Positions 49,747 through 60,200 of a stretch of 64,000 nt of DNA are shown here, one piece after another. Each line of letters opens with the position of its first letter. The first letter of the stretch is position 1. The position numbers were made by a program, and so were the translations under genes. Source of the DNA: Arabidopsis thaliana (Eukaryota > Streptophyta > Magnoliopsida > Brassicales > Brassicaceae); assembly GCF_000001735.4 (NCBI RefSeq), contig NC_003074.8:19909261-19973260 (forward strand), read 5' to 3'. Under the pieces are notes generated by a model. The model ran no database searches. It worked only from the letters and a program-made list of their open reading frames with translations, and was not told where the DNA came from.

Positions 49747-50584
49747 TTTCGACGAGATGTCCGAATCTGGTTCGAGATTTTTGCAATGACGATAGCGCGG
49801 GCGAAGATTAACCGGTCGTCACTACTGTACCGAATAACTTTGGGTCTACTTATTACACGGCCCATTGGGCTTTTATATTAATTTTTAGCAATTTCTTTCC
49901 AAACAGAAATCTACAAATTAAGGAATAAATTAATAAATAATTTATTAATTTACATAGAGAGTTTTCTAATGTAGTAACTTTTTAAAAGTTTCTACAAGAT
50001 ATTTTTCATCATAGAGAATATCTTTCTAAAACCAATTGCAAGTAAAAAATAATTATCATGTCTATAAAACAATATCAAAAGTTTTGATACAGTAAAATAT
50101 TATAACTAAATTCAAATAAGAACAAATACGAGTTTAAGCAAAAAAATATTAGAAATTTCTTACATATAATATATTAGATATATATATATTTTATATTTAT
50201 ACAATTACTAATTTATAATATTGATGGGATCATATATTTACATAGGATTTTCAAAAAAATTATTATTTTATTAATTTATCAATTTGTGTCACTTTTTACA
50301 GTCCCAACTCGGGACTGGAAAAAATTATTAATCTTATATAGATTATTAATTTATCGAGTATTAATTTATAGAGGTTTTACTATTACAATAAACTTGAAAA
50401 CTTATTTAGACTAGACTCCTTAACTCTTCTCCTCTTCAACTCATTCATCAGTTTTTGTAACAAATCTCTGAAACTGTACAAACCAGACACGGATTCTTTG
50501 TCTGAGAATTCAGGCACAATTAAGAAGTCCTAAGCCCTGTTTGAAGATTCTCAAAAGTCTTTAACCAAATACAGCAAAAAATGT
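49747..50584. other. UPP promoter and AT-rich MITE-bearing spacer
   Basis: The first about 120 bp are UPP leader and promoter (GGCCCATTGGGC near 49858, a palindromic Site II-like pair). From 49900 on the DNA is strongly AT-rich and contains the Emigrant-like elements described separately. No gene is seen. Confidence 0.55.
50090..50382. mobile_element. Degenerate Emigrant-like MITE (pogo-type, non-autonomous DNA element)
   Basis: The right end reads, on the minus strand from 50382, TAGTAAAACCTCTATAAATT followed by AATA. This is close to the CAGTAAAACCTCTATAAATT terminal repeat that I recall for Arabidopsis Emigrant. The left end at 50090 begins CAGTAAAATATTATAACTAA and is preceded by TA, the target of pogo/Tc1-like elements. 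The right TA is not preserved. The inside is AT-rich with TTAATTTATC repeats and a palindromic CAGTCCCAACTCGGGACTGG. The total is about 290 bp, short for Emigrant (about 550 bp), so it is probably deleted and old. No transposase frame. A related palindromic scrap lies at 49914-49971. Family assignment is from memory. Confidence 0.45.
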
Positions 50585-50956
50585 TTAGAGAAAGATCAAA
50601 CCACAATCAAAAGTTTGTAAACCGAAATAGCAACAAAAGTCTAGAGAAAGATGAAACAACACACATAGAACCATGTCTTGTGGATGTAAGAAAGATTCAC
50701 TTACCCTCTGTAGCAAAGTGATGTCTTTCTCAATGGTAACTTTCACTCTCGGCTTGATAGCTTTAATCGCTCTCTCCTCGTATTTGGCGAGTCCCTGAAG
50801 ATCTGAATCTATCACTTCCTCAATTCTCTTCTTCCCAATCTTTGTCCTCGTAGCAAAATAAGGGAGCTCGGTGACCGAAGAGGCCACAAAAGCAAAATCG
50901 AAGACGTCATCATCTCCGTCCAGAGCACGAATGAGTGACTTTAGAAACGATATCAT
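50585..50956 (-). pseudogene. Truncated plastid NAD-malate dehydrogenase-like fragment
   Basis: An open frame of 123 codons. About the first 83 residues match the C-terminal end of plastid NAD-dependent malate dehydrogenase: RALDGDDDVFDFAFVASSVT, ELPYFATRTKIGKKRIEEVI, DSDLQGLAKYEERAIKAIKP. The plastid isoform has RALDGDGDVYECSFVESTLT and VIESDLQGLTEYEQKALEAL in the same place. Similarity extends about 10 codons 5' of the ATG (to roughly 50985, TSAYAMISF) and stops near 50700 at a GTAAGT donor. The whole NAD-binding half and the catalytic Asp/His region are missing, so no MDH activity is possible. The plastid MDH gene is intronless, so either a DNA copy or a retrocopy would look like this. It may still be transcribed; I recall a locus here named malate dehydrogenase-related (At3g53910). 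Confidence 0.75.
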
Positions 50957-50985
50957 AGCGTATGCTGAAGTGAAAGATCGGGAAG

Positions 50986-51780
50986 CCTAGATCGGAGATA
51001 ACTCGAAATGTTAAGTCCCGCGAAAGAGGAAGAGAAAAAAAGAATTCACGGAAGAAAAAAAACTTAAAACGGAGGACAAAGACGAGAAGGAAGGTGATTA
51101 TCATCCGATTCACTTCCAACCCGACGATTGAACACTCCAAGTTAAACGAGAAAGAAGGACTCACGGTCCGAGTTTCTAAGGAACATCCGAATTTCTTTCA
51201 ACTCTCGGTCATACTTCGCAAAAGGTAATCGGATTTTATGACCCGCATGTGAGCTAAGCTTTAGCGGGTTAGACCGAGTTAAGAGACATAGAGAATCCGA
51301 GAGGAAGTACCCCGAGAAAAGAAGAACCAAGAAAAAACTTGATCCGAGAAAGGAGTTGTCGTTAGGTGGTTAGATATAATCTTTTTCAATTAGTAAAATT
51401 AAAAATTAAAATTTTTTTATATATATAATAGCAAAAAGTATGAATTGTTTATAATTGATAAAATATATAATACTAAATTACATAATAAATTTTATAATTG
51501 GTTCAATTGAAATTCAATATAATAATTGCACAAATGCAAGATAATTGATACAGCTATATTGTAAAAGTAATCGAAGGATGTGTAGATTATCCAAGTGGTT
51601 AGGATTTTATAACTTGTACAATATCTATTTTCACTGTAATATAACTATATAAGTTTACAACCCCGTACAAGACATTTTACACTCGAGGATCTCCAATGTT
51701 ACTATTATAAACACACAAGATTACACAATCACACTGTGACAGAAGACATAAGAGTCATTGGAGCCAAAAATCTCTATTTT
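50986..51780. other. Spacer between MDH-like fragment and SIGC
   Basis: No recognisable MDH N-terminal sequence lies upstream of the fragment. From 51361 the DNA is AT-rich with TATATATA near 51418. The right end is the SIGC 3' UTR. Confidence 0.5.
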
Positions 51781-53992
51781 TTACTGATTCAAATAATATC
51801 TGAGGTCTTCGGCGTTGGGTTGGTCTCTGAGTTTAGCCATTGCTCTCCGTTCGATCTTCCGAATCCATTCTTTGCTAACTTTAAGAAGCTTCCCAATCTC
51901 TTCCAGGGACTTGGGCCTGTAGTCTTGAAGACCATAACGTAGGACCATCACTTGCTTCTCTCTTGGCTCTAACCCTTCTAGAAGATCATGTATGTCTCTC
52001 CTCGCGCTCTGCCTCATCACGGCCTCCTCAGGACTCTCCATCGTTGTGTCTGGTGTAAATTCCTGCATACTCGGAAAACAAACGTTGAGTCTCAAAACTG
52101 AACCAAACTGAACAAAAAGAATAGCTTAAATCTAAACTGAACCAATCTTTATGATAAACCTGATGGTAACAGTATTTTCATATCCAAAAAACCAAATTTA
52201 AACTTAAACTAATCAAATCTTGGTCCTTGTTCGATAGACATTTCTCAAAACCAAAGATTGAAGCAAACTAAACAGACATACCAGGAATTTTGTAGTAAAG
52301 CAATCCCCAACTTTCTTGTCAATTGAACCGACCACTTTTAGGCATTGGTTAGCTGCTCGAATCTTCTTCACCGAGTGGCCTGTTAGTTTTGCAATCTCCT
52401 CATCAGCCGCATATTTTATACCATGGCTCGTTTTCAGGGTCTTACGAGCCTTTTGTATATGATTGATAGTTCGGATTATTGATGACTGCCAAAAAAACAG
52501 AAACAATAAAGGAAAACAAGTGAGGTTCTAGCTTTGTTGAAAATGAGACAAAAAGGGCCAAAAATCAAAATGCACAAACAGGAATATGGACGCCTCTTGC
52601 ATGCCGTGACACCATCGTAGACATTGATTTTCTTATCCAATACTGCACATATGTTGAAAACTTGTAACCCCTTGTGTGATCAAACCTCTCTGCTCCTTGT
52701 AACACCCCCACATACCCTGCCTGAAAAAGCCACAACATTAGGACAAAAGGAACTACAATGACAATTTTAATTCTTTCCACTTGCAAAGTTTCATCATTTG
52801 TGTACCAAGCAGAATCATGAAACCAAGCCAGACGTTTCCTATCTGTTCTTTCTGTAATCCTAATCTAAAACATAGAATTTTTGCAAGACTCTTAATACGA
52901 TTCTAAGGAGAGAGATGAACCTGAATTAAATCTTCGTGGGCGATTCCCAGTCCACGGTAATTTCTTGCGAGGAAGAGAACCAAAGACCGGGTGCTTTTCA
53001 CCAGTTCATCTCTACAGTACCAACCGTAATGTAGATTGCGCATCAGGAGTTTCTCGTTCATCCCAGCTGCTGCAGCCCAACAACTCAAACTCGCTACCTT
53101 ACCACTTTCTTCCTCCAGTTGTGTTCTGATTCTCTCCATGTCCGCCACTATCTTTAAAAGATACATGAGAGTGTCGTAAGGTTAACAAAAAGTGAACAAA
53201 GGAAAGGAAAAAAAGTTACAGGAAGATTTCACACTGAACCTTGACTCCTGTTGACATCTCAGTCTCGTTTCTAGAGATCCTCTCTCTTTTCTTTCTATAT
53301 TTTGGTGGTCTTCTCACTCTAGGGACATCAATATTGTTCCATGTAGTTCTTAAACCGATTGGCAGAGAACTCTGATCACCATTCTCAGCTGTCACACTCG
53401 ACCTCCTTGCTTTCTTTTTTACTTTTCTCCTCGAGGATACAAAGACTTGTTGATTCGGCGTAGTATCCACCAACTCAGTTGTGTCAGATAAGCACGACGT
53501 GATTGAGGAACCACGATACCTAGATAGACAGGTTTTAAATAACTCAGCAGCCCCCAACTTCCCCATTTGCAACATAATATCTCTTTCCATTCTTACAGAA
53601 TCCAAGGCAACAAACGTTTCCTCTAGTGCCAAAAGGTTCTTTGCCAGTAAATTGTATTGCAACATGCTACGAGATGAATATGATCTTTCTGCAGAACCCA
53701 CGCCAATATTTTCCTGAAAACATGGCAAAGAATTCTGAATATCGCAAACAAGGAAAAAGTGTGAAAAAGTGTCCATCTGCAGTGAAATTCAACACACCTT
53801 TGGGTCTTTGAGCTCAACATAAACATTATTTTGTGCAGTGTAAGGAGATACAGATGCGCAGCCACATGCTTTTAGAGAATCGTTCTGATAAATTCTGCTT
53901 TCCTCTTTGACTGAGGATAGAAACGACCACCTCGTTGCAACCACAGAAGTCATTGGAATTCTAACTGAAGCATCAAGTAACAGAGAAGCCAT
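51781..53992 (-). CDS. SIGC: Plastid RNA polymerase sigma factor SIGC (SIG3)
   Basis: Six exons from the ATG at 53992 (53992-53798, 53713-53240, 53151-52921, 52720-52580, 52485-52282, 52062-51781) give 508 residues. The variable N-terminal half is followed by bacterial-type sigma-70 regions: 2.1-2.2 ([40 protein letters not shown]), 2.3-2.4 ([20 protein letters not shown]), 3 ([20 protein letters not shown]), and 4 with its helix-turn-helix ([40 protein letters not shown]). It directs the plastid-encoded RNA polymerase, and SIG3 is known for the psbN promoter. The acceptor at 54056 also keeps frame with an ATG at 54055 (21 residues more). In-frame splicing to two UPP-like exons would give 575 residues, close to the about 570 I recall for SIG3, so the true start may be 54560. 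Confidence 0.92.
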
Positions 53993-54155
53993 CCAACAAG
54001 TAGCAAAGACGTCAAATTTTGGATCAAGTAGTTGGTTATATGAAATAAGAAGCATCTAATTTTTCAAGTGAAAACCCATAATAACAACGGCAAGCACAAA
54101 GAGACGTTGCAAATTCGATCACAAGAGTGACCGTAATCATAATTTTTGTACTCAC

Positions 54156-54560
54156 CGAAAATGGGGAAAGAAGTTTGGTCAGATCTCAATAACGAGAGCC
54201 AATGTTTAATCAAAGGATGAGGATGTACAAAGACCTGATCCAAAGGAAAATATTTCACACTAATTCAAATTAAATTCAGAGAGAATTCAAAGAAAGAGAA
54301 GAAGAGAGCGTCATCGGGCTACCAGCATACTATTGGTAGAGGTCATAGACGATGTTAAACTCGATCGCACTAAAATACGTGGCCGAGAAGTAGAGGAGGA
54401 CGACGAAGAAGAAGAACCAACAATCTATCATCCGAAAAATAAAAACACACAGAGAAATCAGCTCGAGAGTGGACGCACGCGTGTCTATACGATTGATATG
54501 TACATGTAAGGAGAGACAACAAACCTGTTTGGGAATGGGGAACGAATTGAAGGAAGCCAT
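54156..54560 (-). CDS. Second copy of UPP exons 1-3, upstream of SIGC
   Basis: Three exon-like blocks with GT-AG borders. 54560-54525 encodes [12 protein letters not shown] and resembles the end of UPP exon 1 ([12 protein letters not shown]). 54424-54323 is 102 nt like UPP exon 2, with IVGSSSSS... ending TSTNSML against NGSNRML. 54234-54156 is 79 nt like UPP exon 3, with [20 protein letters not shown] against [20 protein letters not shown]. Phases are the same. Exon 3 DNA is about 75% identical (59 of 79 by eye), yet all frames stay open. Exons 4-12 of UPP are absent; SIGC follows instead. If all three exons are used, splicing to the SIGC acceptor (54056) shifts frame and stops after six codons. 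If exon 3 is skipped, exons 1-2 join SIGC in frame. So this may be a relic or SIGC's own 5' end and transit peptide. Confidence 0.7.
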
Positions 54561-55007
54561 TGAGACGCAGATGGGAGCGGAGGAAGGAGATGATTGGAGT
54601 CAGTGGAGAGATATAGTTTGTGTGCAAATTGTATGGTCTACGACTTCTCTCTTCTAATTTGCCTAATTCCCTCTCTCCGTTTCGTTGCCACTCTTTTTTT
54701 TTTTTTTTTTTTTTTTTTTACTCAGTTGTAAATTTTTATACACAAAATATCTAAACCCAAATCCAAATTTTATGCAACCATAACTGAATAAACCGACGTT
54801 TTCATTCAATGTATATGTTTATAGCAATATCCTAATCACTAGAACATGAAATGCAAACGTAAAGAAATATAAACTTGGTCTATATTAAAAGAGAAGACAA
54901 AATAATGCTTTGTGTAATTATGAAAAAGATAAGCCATGAGGATTCTATGTTGTACAAATCTACCAGAGGACCAAAAAAGAAAAGTGAAAGAAACAGAGGA
55001 TCATCGA
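54561..55007. other. Spacer upstream of SIGC/UPP-like exons
   Basis: Contains the promoter of the SIGC/UPP-like transcript and a run of 26 T at 54694-54719. The right part is likely the 3' UTR of the 53-codon membrane ORF. No other gene is seen. Confidence 0.5.
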
Positions 55008-55169
55008 CTAAAATCCGGCATGCCCTCCGTCGCAGGCGGCACAACCAGTATCATCATCATCATTTTCGCGATTAGGTTTAGTGCTGATGCAGCAACACAC
55101 GAGAGCCGCCAGCAAGATGAATCCCCAAACAAATGCAAATGATTGTGCCAGCTTCAAGAATTTCTCCAT
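55008..55169 (-). CDS. Small (53-residue) single-pass membrane protein, unrecognised
   Basis: An ATG at 55169 opens 53 codons to TAG at 55008. The protein reads MEKFLKLAQSFAFVWGFILL (amphipathic start, then a hydrophobic helix), AALVCCCISTKPNRENDDDD (three Cys at the membrane edge, then an acid run) and ends TGCAACDGGHAGF. So it has one membrane segment (about residues 10-27), a juxtamembrane CCC that could be acylated, and a short polar tail with two more Cys. Composition differs from the AT-rich flanks: the frame is GC-richer and has balanced codons. A TATATAAAG-like box lies on the same strand near 55389-55382. I recognise no family; it is not of the C-terminal CYSTM type. It could be one of the many unannotated small Arabidopsis proteins. 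The function is unknown. Confidence 0.55.
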   Translation of the reverse strand: MEKFLKLAQSFAFVWGFILLAALVCCCISTKPNRENDDDDTGCAACDGGHAGF

Positions 55170-57280
55170 TTTTGTGTTCATACAATTCCTCTTCTTGTCA
55201 TGATCACATCTCTAATAAACCACCCAAAAGCCTTGAAAATTTCATTTTAATATCGGCAGAAATAAAAGAATGGAACATTGTAGATATGCATATCGAGAAA
55301 GATGTGAACAAGTGTTTTAATTTATAGAGAAAGAGGAATCAAGACCAACATGTTCGAGAGTATAAAATGACCTGTGACTCCTTTATATATTAAACCATGA
55401 TGGGATATGATGTTGAATGATCTGTGGGCATGTGTGGGATTTATTATATGTTTTAATGACCTTTTTTGCCAGATCGAATAATTTTGTTGGTTGATTCTTT
55501 TTTTATGTTATTTATCATTATGTATGCGTATATGACTATTACAACCTCATTTTAATTACCTTTAATGGAATAAATGATACATAACTGAATTATTCAGCCA
55601 TGAACCAAACACGAGGAATAAAGAAGAAGAAAAAAAAGACAAAGCATTCAAGTTTTTTAAAAGGAAGGTAAGTTTTCTGTTTGTTTTTATGCTGGAGATT
55701 AAAAGTGAATTACTGTACATAGATGGTTTGGTTGAATTATGAAAATAATGCTATGTTTTTGTTATTTATTTAAGAAAACTGTCACAAGTGTAATATATTA
55801 TACATTGCCAAAGTTCTTCATTTATATATTGCCACAAGTGTAAGAATTCCTTGAATCATTTTTATTTTGATTTAGTGTATCATCTAAGTTTTTCTGTCTC
55901 TTGACTCACATATGGTTCTAAGTCTAAGTGGATGCATATGAATCCCTACTGGGCCAAAAATAAAGAGAAGTCCATGGAGATTATAAAAAAAGTTTTATGG
56001 CCCACTGGACAAGAAGACAAGTTCATACATGGTTCCGCTAATATATGAAAAAGCACAAATTTGGTCCGGTATGGTTAACAATTTTGATCAAATTGTCAGC
56101 ATTTTCTTATATCCAAAGAGTTCCAGATCATTTGAAAGACCATTTGAAGATTATGAATGTTGTACTATCCGAGTTAAGAACAAAAAAAATCTGATTTTCA
56201 AAGGAAACACATGTGAGAATCATAGACATAAACATGCAACATTGCAACAAATGACCAATCATGAGAGAGTTTGCCAAATACCATGCTAAAGATTCGAACC
56301 AGGACCTTTAGGTATTTAGTTTGAGTATATTATCTCCCAAATTTGAAACTGAAACGTAAGGATTATGGAAAGAAATAAACGGCTGGAAAGAGTTAGCAAA
56401 AGCGGCTAAAGTCACAATCAAGCAGAAAAAGCTAGTGGGCTTTTCACAACGGCACGCTATATAGGCTGCTCTGGATCCTACAAATTAAAATTCTTGTGTG
56501 ACTACTTAACGCTATTTCCTACTATTTATTTATACGTTTATATCAATATACACGTAATCCCATTTTCACACTTCATATAAAACGTTTATACTCCATCTTT
56601 ATTTTTATTTTATCGACAAATTTGTTTCTGTGAATTGTTTCAAATCTTCAATCCAAAAGCAGTTCATACAGAAGTTTGTTTTGGAAATGTAAACACAAAA
56701 AATATTTGTAACGGACACCAATAATTTCAATAGATATTAATTAATCTGATCAAGGAACAACAGATTTTTTGTTTTGTTTAAGGTAGTAATGTTTACAATT
56801 CGAAAATATTTGAAGATTTGTAGTAACGACGCGTAGAAACATAAGTTCGTAGTTATTTCATAACTTTAAATTGTTATGATTGGTGTAGCTTGTAGCGATG
56901 ACTTCATAGTTTAAGACCACTAATCATGCTGTCATTATGTCCACTCAAAGCCGTAATTTTAAATAAAACCATACTATTAAAATTTAATACAAATCATCAT
57001 CATCTCCGATCGTATAAATCAGAAGCGTCATTTTACAAGTTGATTCCTTTGCTCTAATAATATTAGTAAAAAAAAACTTTGCATTGAATTCAATTCAAAA
57101 TAAACCTTTCTTTCTTTCTTTCTTTCTTCTCTATCATTTTATCTGAATCCGCCTCCCAAATTCAATCCTTTAATTTTCAACTCCAAATCGATCCTTCAAT
57201 CAATTTCTGAAACTTTTAGTCATCATCAGCTCAATTTCGGATCTCCGGAGTTGTATTTTTACTCCTTTGTCGGAGGTAAA
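55170..57280. other. Intergenic between small ORF and ATG1b
   Basis: About 2.1 kb of AT-rich DNA. An 86-codon frame at 56029-56289 has no domain and ends near GATTCGAACC, a lone T-loop-like phrase without a tRNA body. The right end is the ATG1b leader, with a CTTT microsatellite at 57106-57127 typical of CT-rich plant 5' UTRs. Confidence 0.5.
57106..57127 (+). repeat. CTTT microsatellite in ATG1b leader
   Basis: About five uninterrupted CTTT units lie roughly 155 bp upstream of the ATG1b start, probably at or near the transcript start. Confidence 0.8.
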
Positions 57281-60200
57281 ATGGCTCAGTCGTCGTTGGT
57301 GGCGGCGGCGGGGAGAAGCGGAAGGGTTATCGGCGATTATGCGGTGGGTCGACAAATCGGGTCGGGGTCGTTTTCCGTGGTTTGGGAAGGGAGGCATCTT
57401 GTTCATGGCACCGTCGTTGCTATCAAGGAGATCGCTATGGCTCGGCTTAATAAGAAGTTGCAAGAGAGTCTCATGTCGGAGATTATCATCTTAAGGAAGA
57501 TTAATCATCCTAACATCATTCGCTTTATCGACATGATCGAGGTTTATATTTCTCTTGTTGTTTCTGGGTTTTTAGTTTTTTCTTATTGCTCTTAGTTTCT
57601 AGCTAGAGGATTTGAATGCGATGAGTCTAGATGTTTAGGTTTGGGTTTTGGGGTTTAGTGAGTTCTCTTTGGTTGTCTAGTAAAATAGAATCAGAACAGT
57701 CATGATATGGAATGATGTAGCTCGTATAAGCTGACATTGTTGGTGGGATTCTAAAAATGTGTCAGCTTTGTTGAATATTACAACGAGGAAAAGACTAGGT
57801 CATATGTTTTAGCTGGACCCTTATGTAGGCTGATTATTAGTTGTATTGGAAATGGTAAATGTTTAAACTTTATGAAACTTGGTTTAGGCTCCCGGGAAGA
57901 TAAATTTGGTGTTGGAGTACTGTAAAGGTGGTGATCTGTCTATGTATATTCACAAACATGGAAGTGTTCCTGAAGCTACTGCTAAGCATTTTATGCTGCA
58001 GTTAGGTACAAGTTTGAAAAAGATTCTTCATCATTTACTGTTTTGTTTGGATCAGTAGAATCACATTCTCATTCTTTGTATAAATTTTCGGTGTAATAGC
58101 GGCTGGCTTACAAGTTCTTCGTGACAATAATATCATTCACCGCGATTTAAAGCCTCAGGTATGTCTGATAACTCAAACCCAGATTTGATCTTTTTATGTC
58201 AGTTAGACCATGACAATACGTGAGAGCTCATTCTTAAAGATTAATCTCTCGAAGAGTTGAAAGGACGCCGTAGAAGGGTATTCTGTTAGGTTTCTCACAG
58301 GATATGGTTTCTTTCCGAGAAATTCTTTCACTAGCTGAGATAAAGATTTTTTCTGAAATTGAAATTCGATTGCTAAGGTTCTTTCGTTCTTGAAACAGAA
58401 TCTTCTTCTATCCACAGATGATAATGATGCAGCTCTGAAGATTGCCGATTTTGGATTTGCAAGGTATTTTAGTCAGCCCCTTTGTTACAGAAACAATGAG
58501 TGTAATGTGATAATCAGAGTTGGTCTTATATGGTTTCTGCTTTTCTTGTATCTATCTATCTAGCACTTAAACATCACACTATCTAGCCTGTGGTAGCACC
58601 CTTTGAGTTTGTAATTAGCACTTAAACATCACACTTTCTTAGCTCAGATCGTTGCAGCCTAGGGGTTTGGCAGAAACTTTATGTGGTTCACCACTGTATA
58701 TGGCCCCAGAGATTATGCAGCTTCAAAAATATGATGCAAAGGTGCGACTTTTTGTTTCTATATACCACATAGGCCATTCTTATACCATATCCTGCTTAAA
58801 ATCTTCATTGCTACACAGGCAGATCTCTGGAGTGTTGGTGCTATATTATTTCAACTTGTGACAGGCAGAACCCCTTTTACAGGAAACAGCCAAATTCAGG
58901 TTTTGTATATCAAGTTTTGAAAATATCTAGAAATGTAAATGTTTGTGTTTTGGTGAATGCAGCACGGCTAACATGCTCTCCATCTTATGTCCACAGTTGC
59001 TCCAGAACATTATAAGATCAACTGAATTACATTTTCCAGCAGACTGTAGAGATTTGAGTACCGACTGTAAAGATCTATGCCAGAAGCTACTGCGTCGTAA
59101 TCCAGGTAAGCATCTTTGTAAATATATTTCCAGATTCTGTTAGCATATGTGGGTTTATCTAATTTTGAAGAAGTTACAAGAGAATGCGCAAGTCAGACTA
59201 TTTTCATTTTTGTCATGGTCACAGTTTTTGTTTTGTGAAAAATTACGGCTAAAAATTTGAAATTGTCCATTTGGGTGTCTTAAACACTCTGGGTATTGAT
59301 TTCAAATGGACGTTTACCATTAAGCTCCTTTCATGGTCCTTATTTGTTAGTGTTTAACATTTTATTTTTGGGGATCTTCTGTCCGACAGTGGAACGTTTG
59401 ACGTTTGAAGAGTTTTTTCATCATCCTTTCCTTTCAGACAAACAATCATATGATTTCACAAGGTAGATATGGTGCTAAAGTAGTTTCTTTATCATTTGTG
59501 GTATAAACTGTTTTATTGATGATGATTTACGTTGCAGGAGTAGATTAGATTCACGAACTATGAACGATTTTCATTCATCAGGAAGCAGTCCCTCAAGAAA
59601 TATAGAAGAAATTTCTCAAGAAGACGGGTTGCCGTTCTTTTTAGATGATGATTCTAGTGGACCTGAGGGAAGCCCTTCATCTTTTAAACATACTTCCCCG
59701 ATGAAGTCATCTTACGGATTTAGTGTTGAAAGAAGGGAGGCAGCATTAAGTCCTTTGAAAAACATGGATCTTTCTTCCAGATATAGTAGAGTCAGTCATA
59801 GAGCAGAAACCAATAATTTCAAGTTTGAGGGCCATAGATTATCAGATAGAAGCCAATTCAAACCGTCAAGCTTACCTGATTCCAGATCATTTAGTACCCA
59901 AGGAAGAGGTAATCAAATTTCTATAATTTGCTTAGCCCATAAAACTAAAATTGTCTTTGGAAAAGATGCCTCGCGCAGTTTCTAATATATGTTGGTTCCG
60001 GAAGTAGGGGATTCTCCAGACTCAATGGATCAAGATTATGTTCTGATATCTGGACCACCGGTTGATATACCATCATCTTCATCTGGTTCTCCGAAGCCTT
60101 TCAATTACCCATTCAAATCACATTCTCCTCCTGTAGAGTTCATCAAGAGAAATGTAACTAATTTAACGGCTCCTATGCCAATAGCTAGTGCTACTGGCAA

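Noticed and set aside
54694-54719. T26 run as the reversed tail of a retrotransposed SIGC/UPP copy
   Set aside because: The UPP-like exons keep introns, so they are not a retrocopy, and the run lies outside them without matching duplications.
56029-56300. 86-codon plus-strand frame and a GGTTCGAATC-like phrase on the minus strand suggesting a tRNA
   Set aside because: No D arm, anticodon stem or acceptor pairing could be built around the T-loop-like phrase, and the frame has no domain.
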